The notes under the pieces: model-generated | What the model was told of the DNA's origin: nothing | What the model saw: the letters and a program-made list of their open reading frames with translations, nothing else | Databases searched by the model: none | Assembly: GCA_963971425.1 (NCBI GenBank) | Contig: OZ020514.1 | Span: 22,293,406-22,357,405 of the forward strand | Direction: 5' to 3' | DNA: 64,000 nucleotides | Origin: Bryoerythrophyllum caledonicum | Taxonomy: Eukaryota; Streptophyta; Bryopsida; Pottiales; Pottiaceae | Translations under genes and position numbers: made by a program | Shown: piece after piece, positions 36,124-48,219 of the stretch | Numbering within the stretch: the first letter of the stretch is position 1 | Layout of the letters: each line of letters begins with the position of its first letter

Positions 36124-39100
36124 GAGAAGATATCTTACTTATTTGCTTTGTTCAATTGTCTAAAACCTTGACAATTGCGAATCTTACCATTCTTTTTAGG
36201 TACTATGACAATAGGCGACACCCATTCTTTAAATGGTATAAGATAAATTCAATTACACTCTAGTAATTTATCAATTTCCTCTTCAACCATTAGAGAATAC
36301 TTAGGGTTTATCTATAATGTTTTTGCCTAACTCGTTTAGCATCCGCTTCAATTACTATGCGGTGTTGACAAACATTAGAAGGTATGCTTTTCAAGTCTTT
36401 GTAAGTCTAAGCAAAGGCATCTTTCTCCTTCTTAAAGTAGTCAAACTACTCATCATATTCTTTAGGAATTAGTCCGTCATAAATTTTAATAGGCGTAGGA
36501 TCTTTCTTAGTGCCTTAATTTATTTCCATAGTATTTTTTACTAAAGGACAAAACGAGGTAATTTCTTATCATTAAGCAACTCATCAGATTTTGAAACATA
36601 GAAATGTTCCTTATCAGATTCTCTCTCAATAATAATGTTAAAAACATGAGCATTTTGCCATGCTTCAATAGTTGCATCCAACTCATCTACTTCACTAGGA
36701 GGGATTAAATACACTCTAGGGTTTAAATTTTAAATATTGGTATGTAATAGAAAACATTAGTGTCCTTCAAGTTCAGATTCAAAATTTGGATCAGTGGTCC
36801 AGTATGAATTATCATCTCAAGTCTCACCATGATAGTTTGCCAAGAACATAAAAAGAATAAATTTACTTTTATTCTTCCGAGTAGTTAACTTGGTTCCTCT
36901 ACTCCAATCGTCCTTGGCATTGGCTAATAACAACCAAGGTCTGCCAACAAGGATTGTATGCGTGGAAATGCATTCACTCACTTTAAAGACAATATAGTCA
37001 ACTTTATAATTGATTCCACATATTATTGTATTTAATTGTATTAACTTTCCTAAAGGTTTGACTCTACTTTGATCGGCCATTCGTAAAATAATAGGAATAG
37101 TTACTATGTTAGTTATGCCCAACTCTTCCATAGTCTCAACATTTATAAGGTTAATACTACTCCAATGATTAAAGTTCCATCTATAATTACATCAACTGTG
37201 GATGCTCCTGGATTTAAAGAAATATCATGAACATTTACAACTTGAGGTTGAAGTTTGCTTGTTCCCTTATTTATTTTTTGTTTAGGATTTTTAACATTGC
37301 CCTCTTCTATTGTATTTGCTCTCTTCCAAATTAAAAAAATGTTGACTCATTTTACAATAAGGCGACAATGCAAGTAATTGTCTCAACAAAATTTAACGTT
37401 GTAATTTGTCCAAATTGGTAAGGATATCATATGGATGCATGCCCACTACAAAGCTCATAATTCTATTGTATTTTCTCTTTATCAAAGACAAAGATGGCTC
37501 ATTAACAATTTTTTTGAAAGCTTATAAAAAGTAGGTTGTTTAATGGTTTCATTGAAGTACTTGGTCTTTCCACATCCTAAGTTTTAGATACAACTTTTTC
37601 TGGCAAAGTAGGTGCTATAGGTACTTGAGTAGGATTTCTTTGAGAAGCACTACTTGTCATTTCTATTATTTATGGTGATGGTTTAAGAATTTTAGATCTT
37701 TTTAGTATACTTGGTATATTCTACTAAGCACAAGATTAAGTTTTACTTTACAATAACCACTTTTTGAGCTATTCACAGGTTCTTTTTCAAGAGATTTCTT
37801 GGCTTGTGATCTAGTGATTAGGACATCATGGGATGTATCAGTAGCCATATAACTTACATTTCTCAAATTAGAAGACTCTACTTCTTGGATTTGAACTTGC
37901 TTTCTAACATAAGGGAACTCAGTGATTAAAGCTGTGCGAAAGATAGAAACATGCCATGTTTGTCCACACCTCCCATACAAAGGATTAAATCCAACATGTT
38001 GTCTATCATTAGTGCATTCTCTAAAATAGTGTTTGGATTTTCCGCACTTATAACATATTATTTCTTTATTCTTATCTTAATTAGATCCTTTCCAAACCTG
38101 CTGTTAACTATACTCGTTACTTCTTCTCAAATGGTCGTTTTTATTATTCCCTTGTTTAATAAAAGGTTGTTTGGATGTAATTCTGGAAGGTTGTTGTTGG
38201 TTATTTTGAGAAGGTTGTTCTTGCACTAAGGCCTTAACTTCCTTGATATTTCTATAGGTAGCAATATCATAGCCTTTAGCTCCACAAGAAGCACATCTAA
38301 GTTTAATACACTTCCTATGGGCTGTCTACACTCAGTTGCTAGATGTCCATGACCCTTACAATTACTACACCAAATGTTAATTCTTTGATTAATAGCTCTA
38401 GGTCGTTTATTCCTTCCTTCATTAATTTAAACTGACAAATGTTTAAATTGTTTTTACAAGGCTTGTATCTCAGTTTCCTCATTACTAGCAAGCATTATAG
38501 CTAGTTGTTTTTTTTCTATCAAAAATTGGCCTAGTAGCATCAATTGACGTTGATGAGTTATTGTTTCAGGATAATAATCTCTTCCTCTACTATCCTACCC
38601 AACTCGGTAAGGTATAGGCATGAATTGAGGATCATGTTATATATCTCTTCTATTTTAGTCAACATATATGATCTCTCCATAGCAGCTTTCCAATTTAACC
38701 TAGCCTAAAAAACTTTGGGTAAGTTTGCAAGATTAAAAAGCTTGACTTCATAAACACATAAAGGATCCTCTAATGAATGTAATTGAAATCCAAGACTCAG
38801 GCTTATTATTCTCTCCATCTATATATCAGATTTTTAAGTCAAGTGTAACAACGCACTTTGGATTCGATATGATACATTTGAAAACTTTGCAAGAGATCTT
38901 ACAAAGTATCATGATAGAAGTGAGGTCTAAACCTAGCTAAAAATGCATCTTTTAAAGCATCCCAATCTACCGATCTAAGATTTAAAGCTCCATATCACCT
39001 TTGAGCTTCTTTTAGTAGATTACTAAGAAAACTAGTAATGACATATCAACAGCTAAAGTATTATTAGTTGTTGCTACTACTTGAAATCTTTCCAACTAGG

Positions 39101-39825
39101 AATCTAGATCTTTCTTTAATTCTTTATTATAAATAGAAAAATTAGTGGTGTTTATCATTTAGAGATGATTTATAGCGAACGGACTTTCTATAGGCTCTTT
39201 AGGAGTAGGAGGAGTTGAAGGTGGGGTGGAAGGTGGTGATTCCTCAAAAGAAGATGAGGTAGAGAAAGTAATAGTATAGATCGGTACTCTAGGAGATAGA
39301 TGGATCTAATGAAGATGATTTGGTTTGTTCTTTGTCACTAGTACTTTAAATACAGGCTTTACTACCCTAAGGTATACTATCACTTTTGTCACTCTAAATT
39401 ACACCTCGTTCTTTTAAATTATTAAATTGTATTTTTTTTCCATCTAGACTTGATAGATCTATCACATCTTGTGCATAGAAATCTACTGTTGTTGGTTTAA
39501 AACAGTGTCTAAAAACATCTACTATACTTTGACAAAATTTCTTCTCCTTTCCATCTAATTGTATAGAGGTTTCAGCATTTTCAATTCTTACTTCTTGAAT
39601 GAACCTTTCAAAAAAAGCAATTTCTTCCTCGTTAGTAAAGTTGAAAATATCCTTTAATTCTTCTTTAACTCTAGAATCTAACTTTTTGTTGAAGGATTTA
39701 AAATAAGGATTCTTAAACTCAGTTTGATGGAAAGAAGTACCACCTTCTAAAACACTTTCAGTTGTGGATATGGTGGCTAATGGAGTTTTGAAAATTTGTT
39801 CTACCTCTTTTGGTTGAATTATCAA
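36124..39825 (-). pseudogene. Ty3/gypsy gag, protease and RT 5' part (other half of the element at 1-1759)
   Basis: Minus strand, from right to left: a gag-like frame 39825-39394; a broken gag body; CCHC zinc knuckles near 38380 (CSNCKGHGHLATEC), 38310 (degenerate, His and last Cys changed to Tyr) and 38040 (CYKCGKSKHYFREC). A retropepsin-like region at 37230-36817 follows, with an altered active site IIDGT, then MADQSRVKPLGKL and HTILVGRPWLLLAN. RT begins at about 36290 with EWVSPIVIVPKKNGKI and GFRQLNK, and stops at element B. The MADQSRV...GRPW segment is closely related to the protease region of the element at the right end of the window. Many stops and frameshifts. Confidence 0.85.
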
Positions 39826-39839
39826 ATTGTCCCCAAATT

Positions 39840-40890
39840 ATATGTTTCAAAAAATGAATTTAATGCACTCAATTTGAACAAAGATAAAGAACTTCTTCCA
39901 ACAACTTCAATTTGTTGCAGTTTGTAGAGTGAGTATTGCTCCGGATAATACTAAATTAGAGCTAAATGTATCTAGAGTATCCGCTCTAAATTCGTTCCTA
40001 CAAAGACCTATCATTCCTTTCTCAAATGATAAGTATAACTAACTACTACCCCCCTTATTCTCTATTGGTTAGCGTTCCTATTCATCCCTCGATCTACTCA
40101 TCCGGATCCTTTGGATTCCAGATGTTCCTTTCTTTAACTTCCGGATCCTTCCGGATTCCGGACAGTCTCAGATGGAGTTTTCTTTCGGAGTTTTTAACTG
40201 AGTGGCCAGGTACCACTGATCCTATTTTGTGTAAGTGGCCGGATTTCCCACTATCTTGTGACTTAAAGTGGCTAGACACCCATTGCTTGAGACTTATAGT
40301 GGTTGGACACCCACTCTTCCTACTTCGCTAACCGGTAGTTGGTTTGTTGCTGCCGGATTCGCACTCTCACATCATCCGGATGGCCTTCCGGATGTAGTCA
40401 CTCAGAGGTTCGTCCGGACTACAACGACATTCCGGTTGATGCTCACTGCTTCTATTGGATGAGTGTGATAGATTTGCACATAGACTTCCTTCTAGACATA
40501 CACCTCAGGCTTTTTCCTCTATCGTAAGGGGAAATTCCGGCCGCAACCGGAATCCACGTTCACACGGATTCTCCGTGCCCTGGGAGCTACCAGGCTCACC
40601 CCTGCAGTACCCTTGTCGTACCATGGATTTTCAAAAAAAAGTTTTTTAAGTAGTGTAGGGTGTTAGAGTTAAACCAAACAGTTAAGTTTGGGTATTATTC
40701 TAAACTAGGAATAACCTCTAAGTAGAATTAGGGAAGAACGAAGAAGGGATTATTTTAATAGCCTTACTAGGGATAACGGAGATCCCGGAGCTAAGCCTAA
40801 AGCCTAATCTTAAAAGCTCACTTAAGCCCAGGGAGAACCGGATCACCTCAACCGGAGGCAATCAAGCCCCCCAAGCTAGTGAATTGATGG
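39840..40890. other. CCGGA-rich non-coding sequence, possibly LTR-derived
   Basis: From 40080 to 40650 the hexamer tccgga and variants (ccggatcc, ttccgga) recur many times, as they do in the minus-strand element at 57.7-64 kb. No coding sequence is seen. It may be part of an LTR or untranslated region of that element family, but I could not align it convincingly. Confidence 0.45.
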
Positions 40891-40894
40891 CATA

Positions 40895-41114
40895 CCGAGG
40901 CGGACCTCAAGAGCGCGAGGGCGGACCTCATGACACCCTGCAGCTTCCACCGAGGCGGACCTCAGGAGCGCGAGGGCGGACCTCATGACACCTTGCAGCT
41001 TCCACCAAGGCGGACCTCAGGAGCGCGAAGGCGGACCTCATGACGCCCCGCAGCTTCCACCGAGGCGGACCTCAGGAGCGCAAGGGTGGAATCCACCAGT
41101 ACCCGTCAGTTCCC
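40895..41114 (+). repeat. 55-bp GC-rich tandem repeat, four copies
   Basis: Units start at 40895, 40950, 41005 and 41060 with (c)cgaggcggacctca and include gcgcgagggcggacctcatg and cagcttcca. The period is exactly 55 bp; the last copy diverges. Confidence 0.9.
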
Positions 41115-42060
41115 ACCAACGGCGGACATCATGGGCCCCGAGGGCGGAATCTAGAAACGTAGCCATACAAGGAAGGGCGGGCCCCGGTAATACGAGGGTG
41201 GGACCGTAACAGCAAGGCACGAGCCCGAAGGCAGACCGTAAGTGCAAAGCCCGAGCCCGAAGGCCGACCCCAACGAAACACGAGGGCGGACTGTGTGCAA
41301 GCACCCCTGCAGTAGAGGGCAGACTTTGGGAGAGCACTGTTTCAATAGGGCGGAAGCACAAGGCGAACCTCTCCGACTCCCCAAGTCCGAGAGTCGGAAC
41401 TGCTAGTCAGACCTCCCGAGAGCAAGATTGCAGGGCAAGGCGGAAGCTCAAGGCAGACCACGAGGGCGGACTGTGAGGGAGCACCGCTGCAGTAGGGTGT
41501 CGGAAGCGCGAGGAGGACCTCTCCAACACACCCAACCCAAGACGGCAGAAACGCGAGGTGAACCACGATGGCGAACTGTGTACAAGTACCGCTACAGTAG
41601 GACGGCGGAAGCACGAGGCGGACCGCTCCGACTCCCCACAGTGCAAGAAGGCGGAAGCACAGGGCGGACCTCTCCGACTCACCCCAACCCAAGACGGCAG
41701 AACCGCTAGGCAGACCTCCCGAGAGCAAGACTGCAGGGCAAGGCGGGAGCTCAAGATAGACCACGAGGGCGGACTGTGAGGGAGCACCGCTACAGTAGGG
41801 TATCGGAAGCGCGAGGAGGACCTCTCCGACACACCCAGCCCAAGACGGCAGACTCGCAAGGCGGACCACGGGGGCGGACTATGGGAGAACACCGTTGCAG
41901 TAAAGAGGCGGAAGGACGAGGCGGACCTCCCAATGAACAAAGCAGCAGGCCAGGCGGCCGAGAGCAAGGCGCCCAGGAGGGGCGGCGGAACCGCGAGACG
42001 GACCTCTCGTCCAAGAGGAAAACCCGAGCAAGGTGGAGCCAGGTACACCCCACCTCATCG
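41115..42060 (+). repeat. GC-rich higher-order repeat block (gcggacc motif)
   Basis: Degenerate gcggacc/ggcggaagc units are organised in larger repeats. The segment with gagggcggactgtgaggga at about 41462 recurs about 309 bp later near 41771 with very similar surroundings. Long open frames on both strands here (for example 42048-41407 minus and 41776-42060 plus) result from GC-rich repetition and not from genes. Confidence 0.78.
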
Positions 42061-42066
42061 CAAAAG

Positions 42067-44069
42067 ATGGCGACCGGACCCTCCTCACACATGGCCATTT
42101 GCCCGGCCATCTCCAAAGATCCCCTTGAGCTCACGGAGCTCAAGGAGGACCTCCTATGCATGGGTTGCCTCTCCCTCCTTGAGTTTTGTTGGAGTTTTTG
42201 TGTTGATTCTACCGTAGAGGAGATGCGGAGGAACCCACTACCTCAACCGGAGGGGACAACATCCGTGCTTGTCCCGATAGGTGGACCATGGGTAGGTGGC
42301 AAGAGGTATATGAGTTCCCACGACAAGGAGGACAATGGACCAGTTTGAGGAAGGAGGAGTACGCCAAGGGATGTTTCAGCACCAAGGATGCCAAAAATGG
42401 CTACTCATTGCAGGATTGCTCTGACCCGCGGGCTAAACGGGTCTTTGCCTTCCTCGTGCCCATCCTGCACCCCGAGAAGGCCTCCCGAATCACGGTCACC
42501 CTTGCCAACACCGTGTATGGTTCTTTTTTGAGAGAGAGGATGGTGAATTGGGCCGTCATCGTCAGAGAGGTAGTGTTGAGGTTGGTGAGGGGCATCAACA
42601 ACGCCAAGCGATCCCCCCTCCGTCCCTTCTTGATCCATCTCTACCACCACTTCAAGGAGACCACTCCTGAGGAGGACATTGCGTATGGGACCCAGCTCAT
42701 GTTGAAGAAGTTCGAGGGGACCAAGTCGGAGCGCGAGCCAGGATCTGAAGGAGGGAGCAATGCATTGCAGCCGGAAGAGGAGGCGCTACCACTCCCCAAG
42801 CGCAAGAGGCAGAGGCAAGGAGGAGCTCCTGCCACCAGGACCCGTGCAGCCATCCGTGCTGCAGCCACTGGACCAGCACAACTCGGAGGTAAGACTTACC
42901 CGGCCTCTGAATTGATAGAGGCCCTTCGAGTGTATGTGGATGACGTGGATAGGACTTTGGGAGACGTTAGCGGTTTGGTGGGCAACCCTCCACGTGAGGG
43001 ATTGATCGCTGCGGTCAAGGAGAGAGTTGGAAGGGCGGATGACCTCCGTATCATGGAGCAGAGGGTCCACCGGCTCACCTTGGACGTGACGAAGATGAAG
43101 AGTCGAGCATTGGAGGCAGAGGGGACTTGTAGGGAGGCTCTCCTGCAAGCCAATGCCTCGACGGGAGCTTTACAACAGGTGGAGGACGTGTTGCACTTCC
43201 TAGCGGATGCGGTTGCAAAGGCCAAGATGTTCAATGCCAAGCTGGAGAGAGATGGCTAGAGCTCCAGCAAACGGGTGATTGCTTTCATGGTGGAGCAGAC
43301 CGTTAAGTTGGAGGAGGCTTATGCTAACATGAGGGTATTGGTGGGCAACCTCACCCACATCCTCCCCAAGGTTGGGGAGGATCTTGACAGTTTGGGCAAG
43401 GATGCAGATTCAAGGTCAGATACGGACTCGGGTAGGCAAGGTTTGGGTGGCCAAGACAGGTCAAAGGAGGTGGTTGATCTTGATAGCCCAGACCTTCCAC
43501 CACGAGCTCCAGTGATGGGAGTTGCTGCATGCCCTTCCCCTTCGGAGATCACCACTCAGGCACAAAGTGGTTGGAAGGAGGACACGGGTGTCACAGGGGA
43601 GTCTTCATCCAGGGTTGGTACCCACATTCTCCCTCTTGGAGACTCCGTTCGCGACACGCCAATCGTGATGCCTTTGCAGAGTGTATCTCACCCGAGGAGG
43701 TCCACGAGTGAGAGCTCCGCTTACTTGCACCTTCCAGTATCCACGAAGGACAAGTCCAGACCCATCGCTGCGGAGAAGGTCTTCACCGCGACTCCAAGCC
43801 CGGTACCCGCCTTTTGTGACCCGACCCGAGCTTCACCCGAGCACTACTTCCGTGTTACTCACTCCGGGTGGCCCAGAAGCCTCTTGACTTCGAGGGAGAC
43901 CCTCCCTCATGCGTCCGTGTCCGGACCGCCTTCCTCGTTGTCCACAGATTTGCTATTTCCCTTGGCGACTCTTGCGAAGGCCGCGTCCAAGTCTACCTCG
44001 AGCCGGAGTGCCAAGAAGTGGAAGAGGAAGGAAGAGAAGAGAAGACTTGAGGAGCCGACCCGGCAGTAG
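42067..44069 (+). pseudogene. xORF: extra retroelement ORF (copy 1), coiled coil, unknown function
   Basis: Starts MATGPSSHMAICPAIS, shifts frame once between about 42240 and 42290, then runs in one frame to 44069 with a single stop at 43257. It is homologous to the minus-strand ORF 60012-58081. Shared pattern: MGC then LLEF near residue 35, a Trp-rich stretch, GCFSTKDAKNGYSLQD, then DPRAKRVFAFLVPILHPEK, and a TPEEDIAY segment. After a basic linker (LPKRKRQRQGG) come a coiled coil (about 43040-43250) and a Ser/Pro-rich tail ending in a basic cluster (SAKKWKRKEEKRR). The homologue lies directly downstream of an integrase, so this is probably the 3' accessory ORF of a related Ty3/gypsy element whose pol is missing here. 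Confidence 0.72.
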
Positions 44070-45900
44070 GATCAGTATCTTAGTTGGTAGGTCACTGTTC
44101 ATTCGCGGACTAGGCCCCGGTTTGACTTTGGATTTTGACTTGGTTTGCCTTGGGAGTTGTGTTTAGATGCCTTTTGACTTGGCGTGTTGAGTCGATGGGA
44201 TGACGGCTGTGCCGTCAAGGGTAGTTAATGCCACCATGTTTAGTTAGATGGCATCTCTTGCTTTGGACGTTAGTATGTGTTTGCTATAGTATAAGTGGAG
44301 AGCCTCTTGGCACCTCTCTTCAGTGCTTGTTGTGTGTATTTGCTTTCAGTTTTAATTCTAAACCTACGCTCTCAGAAAACCTTCCACGGTTGGAGAGCTT
44401 GGATTGCATACATGATTGTGAGTGCCATTTCAAGTAGTCCACTCCTCAAAGTCTGAACTAACCTTCGAAGTCATTGTTTCCTTGTTCCATCAAGTAGAGT
44501 TAGTTGTGTGGATGGGAATTACAGGCGAGATGGTTAAGGGGTTAGTTGGACATGACTCTAACTCTGACACATACAATTGTTTCCTTGTTCCATCAAGTAG
44601 AGTTAGTCCGGGTGGATGGGAATAACAGGTGAGATTGTGAGTGTTCAGGGAAGGACAAAGGGGAAGTGACTAGTGAGGGAGGAGTCTCGATGCGCCTTGT
44701 GTGACCTATCGGTGGCGGATGTAGCCGGTTGTGAGGGCGTAGTTAGATTCCTGCTACACTAACCTTTGGTCGGATGGTTGAGTCATAAGGATCATTACCT
44801 TACCTTAAAAACATTAAGTCTAGTCTCAGTCTTTTCCTTTGTGCGGATGTCTATTGGTGAGGACTGAACCAAAAACCATGTGTTAAAGACTGAATAGGAC
44901 CTGGTTAGATCCCTTGTGCGGATGTCTATGCGGATATAACTAGGACTTACTCTAACAGCTCGGGTTACCTTGAGAGAAGGAAGGAAAGCTAACTAACCTC
45001 CTTTGTGCCGATATCTATTGGAGGTGAGGAAGGAAGGATGTTGTTCTCTAAAGGAAAGGAGTAGAGTCAATGGTCCCTTGTGCGGATGTCTATGCAGACC
45101 CCCTAGATAAAGCTCGTTTAGCCATTTCGAGGTAAAGGAAGGACTACTAATTCAGATGGTAGGTAGGTAAAACTACGTGGCCGCCCCGAGAATTACACAA
45201 GTCCTAGAGGCCAAGGGCCTTACTCCCTTTACGGGGGAAATACACTGAAACCACAACCATCCCAAGTTAGAAGTAGGAGTTGACAGAGAAGGAGGAAGGA
45301 AGGATAGTCGTTACTTGTGTCAAACCCCAAAATCTCTACGAGTCCACGAAGCAATCGTCCGTGGTGATATACCCCCTCCGGATGCTTATGATCTCCGGAT
45401 GTCCATAGTGTACATAAGTGTATAGTCGTTCCTCCACAAGGACTAAGTGGGTATCCGACGTGGGTGTCCGCCGTGGGTTTCTGCCGTGGGTTTCCGCCGT
45501 GGGTATCCGCCCAAGGAGGAAAGCCCTTCCCTTACGGTAAAGGGGAAGGGTGGTTGTAGATAAGACTAAACCGTATGGTCTAACCTTTCTTTTCTTTCTT
45601 ATTATGTATCTATTGTGGTATGTTTAGCATTGAATAGTTTTAGGACTGTTGTGAGTCATTGTAGTTCTCGGTGATTCTCTGTGGGAACGAATACCTTAGG
45701 ATATCTTTGTGTTAAGATGTGAATACTTGCCAATACGTGCTACGACAATCCTCCCTCCCCTCCACGCTACTTCCAGTCCCTGTGGATCGTTAGACTCTAC
45801 CAAACCTCTCCTTCAGCTCTTCCGGGCGATCTCCGAAGGCAAGCTCCAACCGGTTGTACTAAGTGCAACCCTTGCAACACTTCACACATAAGAACTAAGT
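44070..45900. other. Non-coding region downstream of xORF copy 1, with short repeats
   Basis: Contains four or more copies of gtgcggatgtctat (44841, 44917, 45080 and a variant near 45005) with rising spacing, a duplicated tccatcaagtagagttagt (near 44487 and 44590), and a 13-bp minisatellite at 45446. It is probably the 3' untranslated or LTR portion of the element that supplied the xORF. No gene seen. Confidence 0.5.
45446..45510 (+). repeat. 13-bp minisatellite, five copies (cgtgggtnnccgc)
   Basis: Units at 45446, 45459, 45472, 45485 and 45498: agtgggtatccga, cgtgggtgtccgc, cgtgggtttctgc, cgtgggtttccgc, cgtgggtatccgc, perfectly in register. Confidence 0.92.
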
Positions 45901-46249
45901 TCACTACACATCAACCACAATGGATCATATTCCCTCTCCACAAAATGGTACTTCATCACCATAGATTAAAGAAGAGAAAGTATACTAATAGAAAATACTC
46001 TTGATGAAAGAGAAAACAAGACGATGAGCTGACTATTTAGTAACCACTAACTCCTCAACCTAAAATCCTATCCTATCTGCTGGAAATCCAGAAAATCCTA
46101 TCCTTAACCCCTAAAGAACCACGACCACTTTCGCTCTAAAACCAATCCAAAACTGCCACTGCCAAAAAGAGACATGAAAATCAGACTTTAAAGTGAATTT
46201 CGGATTTTCAACCGTAAGATCTTGAAATAGACTTCTGTATAAACATTGC

Positions 46250-46880
46250 ACTAAATTTTGGTTGCAATCCACTGCACGGATTGATAGATTTTAGTGTATA
46301 AAGTCAAAATAATGGTTCATTTTCTTCCCTGCGTTGAGTAGATCAGAAGACTTTGACTTCACTTTGTATCAAATTTTATTATTGTACAAGGTCTAAATCT
46401 CTTACCATTGTCTTAAACATGATGTTAATTCCCAACACACCAATTTTTAAAGGTAAAAAAGGGGTGTAGCATATTCAAAACAAATGTGCAAGGAGTAGAG
46501 GTTCAAAAATCGGCATTTCACGTTTTATTTTTTTGTGAACTACGTATGTATTCGAATGATAATCCAAACGACAAATAAGAAGGTTTTCACCACATATTGT
46601 TGTTGAAAAAATAAAAATTGAAAAATATGAGGATATTTAAGTTTTATGTAGAAAAGATGAATTTATTTTCCTCCGTTGTCTGACAATGTGTGAAAATGTT
46701 TGACTTGGAATAAAAAGCCTTTTGACACTAAAGACAAGAATTTTCTTTGAAAATTTCCAAAGAAGGAAATATTCTTAATATGTGTGGAAAATCTCAATGT
46801 CAATAGAAACTTTTGTCAAAAATTTTGGAGGTGCCCGGAGTCCCTACTTTTGTCTTTAAGTGGTACTAACTTTCAAACCA
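46250..46880 (+). repeat. Dispersed repeat R1, copy 4
   Basis: Best-preserved R1 copy: gcacggattgatagatttta, then ttcttccctgcgttgagtag, then caaatgtgcaaggagtagag, then tgtctgacaatgtgtgaaaa. It lies outside elements A and B, so R1 also exists independently of them, or a third relic of the family once lay here. Confidence 0.78.
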
Positions 46881-47034
46881 CAAATCCAAAAAATAAAATA
46901 AAAATATCTCCACGAATCTCTTATCAGAGGCTATCATGTATAAAATTTTCAATCAAAAAAGATTTTTTCTTTGTGAATTGTAGGTACATGCCCAAAATTT
47001 AATTTGATCCCATGGGGACAATTGGTCCTTTAGG

Positions 47035-47866
47035 GTGTCAGGTTCGGCGCGTTGGAGGGTTTGTGGAGGTTGGTTTACTCGTTGTTAACCAACTAGGAGG
47101 TTAAACGGCCCAAGGAAGACCTAGACTCTAGCTCTAGTTAGTAATTAGAGTTAGTATTAGAGTCTTTTGACTTTTAGGGCCTTGGTGGTGTCTTTTGACA
47201 CCTCATTTGGGACTTGGAGTCCAAATGACCTCCACGTGTAGTGTGGGGAGACTCATCTTTCTCAAGTTGAGTCTCCCACGTAATGGAGTGAGAGAGTGCG
47301 TGCGTGCGTGCACTTCTTAAACTTCATTGTTATTATGCGACCATTCTTTAAGAATGGCATTGGCTTGACTATGTGTAGTTTATGAGTATTTTCTACTTGT
47401 TTATTACATGAGAATGATCATCACTAAGATATGAGTGTATTCCTAGTGATTTAGTGACACTTAAAACCCTCAAAATGTGGTGCTTAGGGTGTTTTTGAGC
47501 AAGGTTTTAGTGCTGAAAGTTTAGTTGCAAAACCCTCAAGCATACTTAGAAGAGGAGGGATGAATGTTGTAGATAAGGTTAGAGGAAAGGTGGTGGAGAG
47601 TGACTTTCCACTACACCACGGATGAAGATCCGTTGACTTGTCTTCTCATCTGAGGATGAAAGAGTAGATCCACTTTCGTAGGAGCCTGTTGACGTTGGGA
47701 GTCTGCGGGAAGGTGGTCACTGACTTCGGAGAAGAGGCTCGCGCTGCGTGGAAGCGGCTGCGAGGGGCGACGTTGGCGGTGAGTGCGTGCATGGGAGCGT
47801 GGAAGTGTTCGCGTCCAAGTCGAGGAAGTCCTGTTTTGCCTGTGGGCAGGAACGTCGTCGTTGGGC
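47035..47866. other. Intergenic sequence, no feature recognised
   Basis: Mixed-composition DNA with a tgcgtgcgtgcgtgcac run at 47297-47313. The interval 47600-47866 has an elevated GC level and open frames leading into the eEF2 relic, but I could not match it to a protein. Confidence 0.4.
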
Positions 47867-48216
47867 ATCGCAGCGTCCGGGTCGGGTCTTGCAGGAGAGT
47901 TCATTTCGGAGAACATGTGCGGTATCGCGTTCGAGGTGTGCGACGTGGTGCTACACACAATCGCCATCCATCGCGGAGGAGGGCAGGTGATCCCGACGGC
48001 CGGGCGTGTGAGGTACGTGGCGTAGCTGACGGCGAAGCCCTGGCTGCGGGAGCCGGTGTACCTCGTGGAGATCCAGGCCCCGAGGATGCGCTGGGCGGCA
48101 TCTACGGAGTGCTGAACCAGAAGCGTGGGCACGTGTTCGAGGAGGTGCAGAGGCCCGGAACGCCGCTGTACAACATCAAGGCGTACCTGCCCGTCATCGA
48201 GTCATTAAGTGGGTGT
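47867..48216 (+). pseudogene. Fragment of translation elongation factor 2 (eEF2), domains IV-V
   Basis: Two adjacent frames encode a well-known stretch of eEF2. In the first, from about 47867, are [19 protein letters not shown] and [16 protein letters not shown], a stop near 48024, then [12 protein letters not shown]. After a frameshift near 48075 comes [20 protein letters not shown] followed by [16 protein letters not shown], and similarity ends at about 48216. eEF2 is the ribosomal translocase GTPase; only about 115 of its roughly 840 residues remain, with no start, G domain or end. No intron is visible in the match, so a processed copy or captured transcript fragment is plausible. Confidence 0.9.
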
Positions 48217-48219
48217 CGC

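Noticed and set aside
41342..42060. Long overlapping ORFs on both strands (175, 213 and 190 codons)
   Set aside because: They arise from GC-rich tandem repeats that happen to lack stops; codon content simply repeats the minisatellite.
47611..48132. Minus-strand 173-codon ORF
   Set aside because: Opposite strand of the eEF2 fragment, which matches eEF2 on the plus strand.
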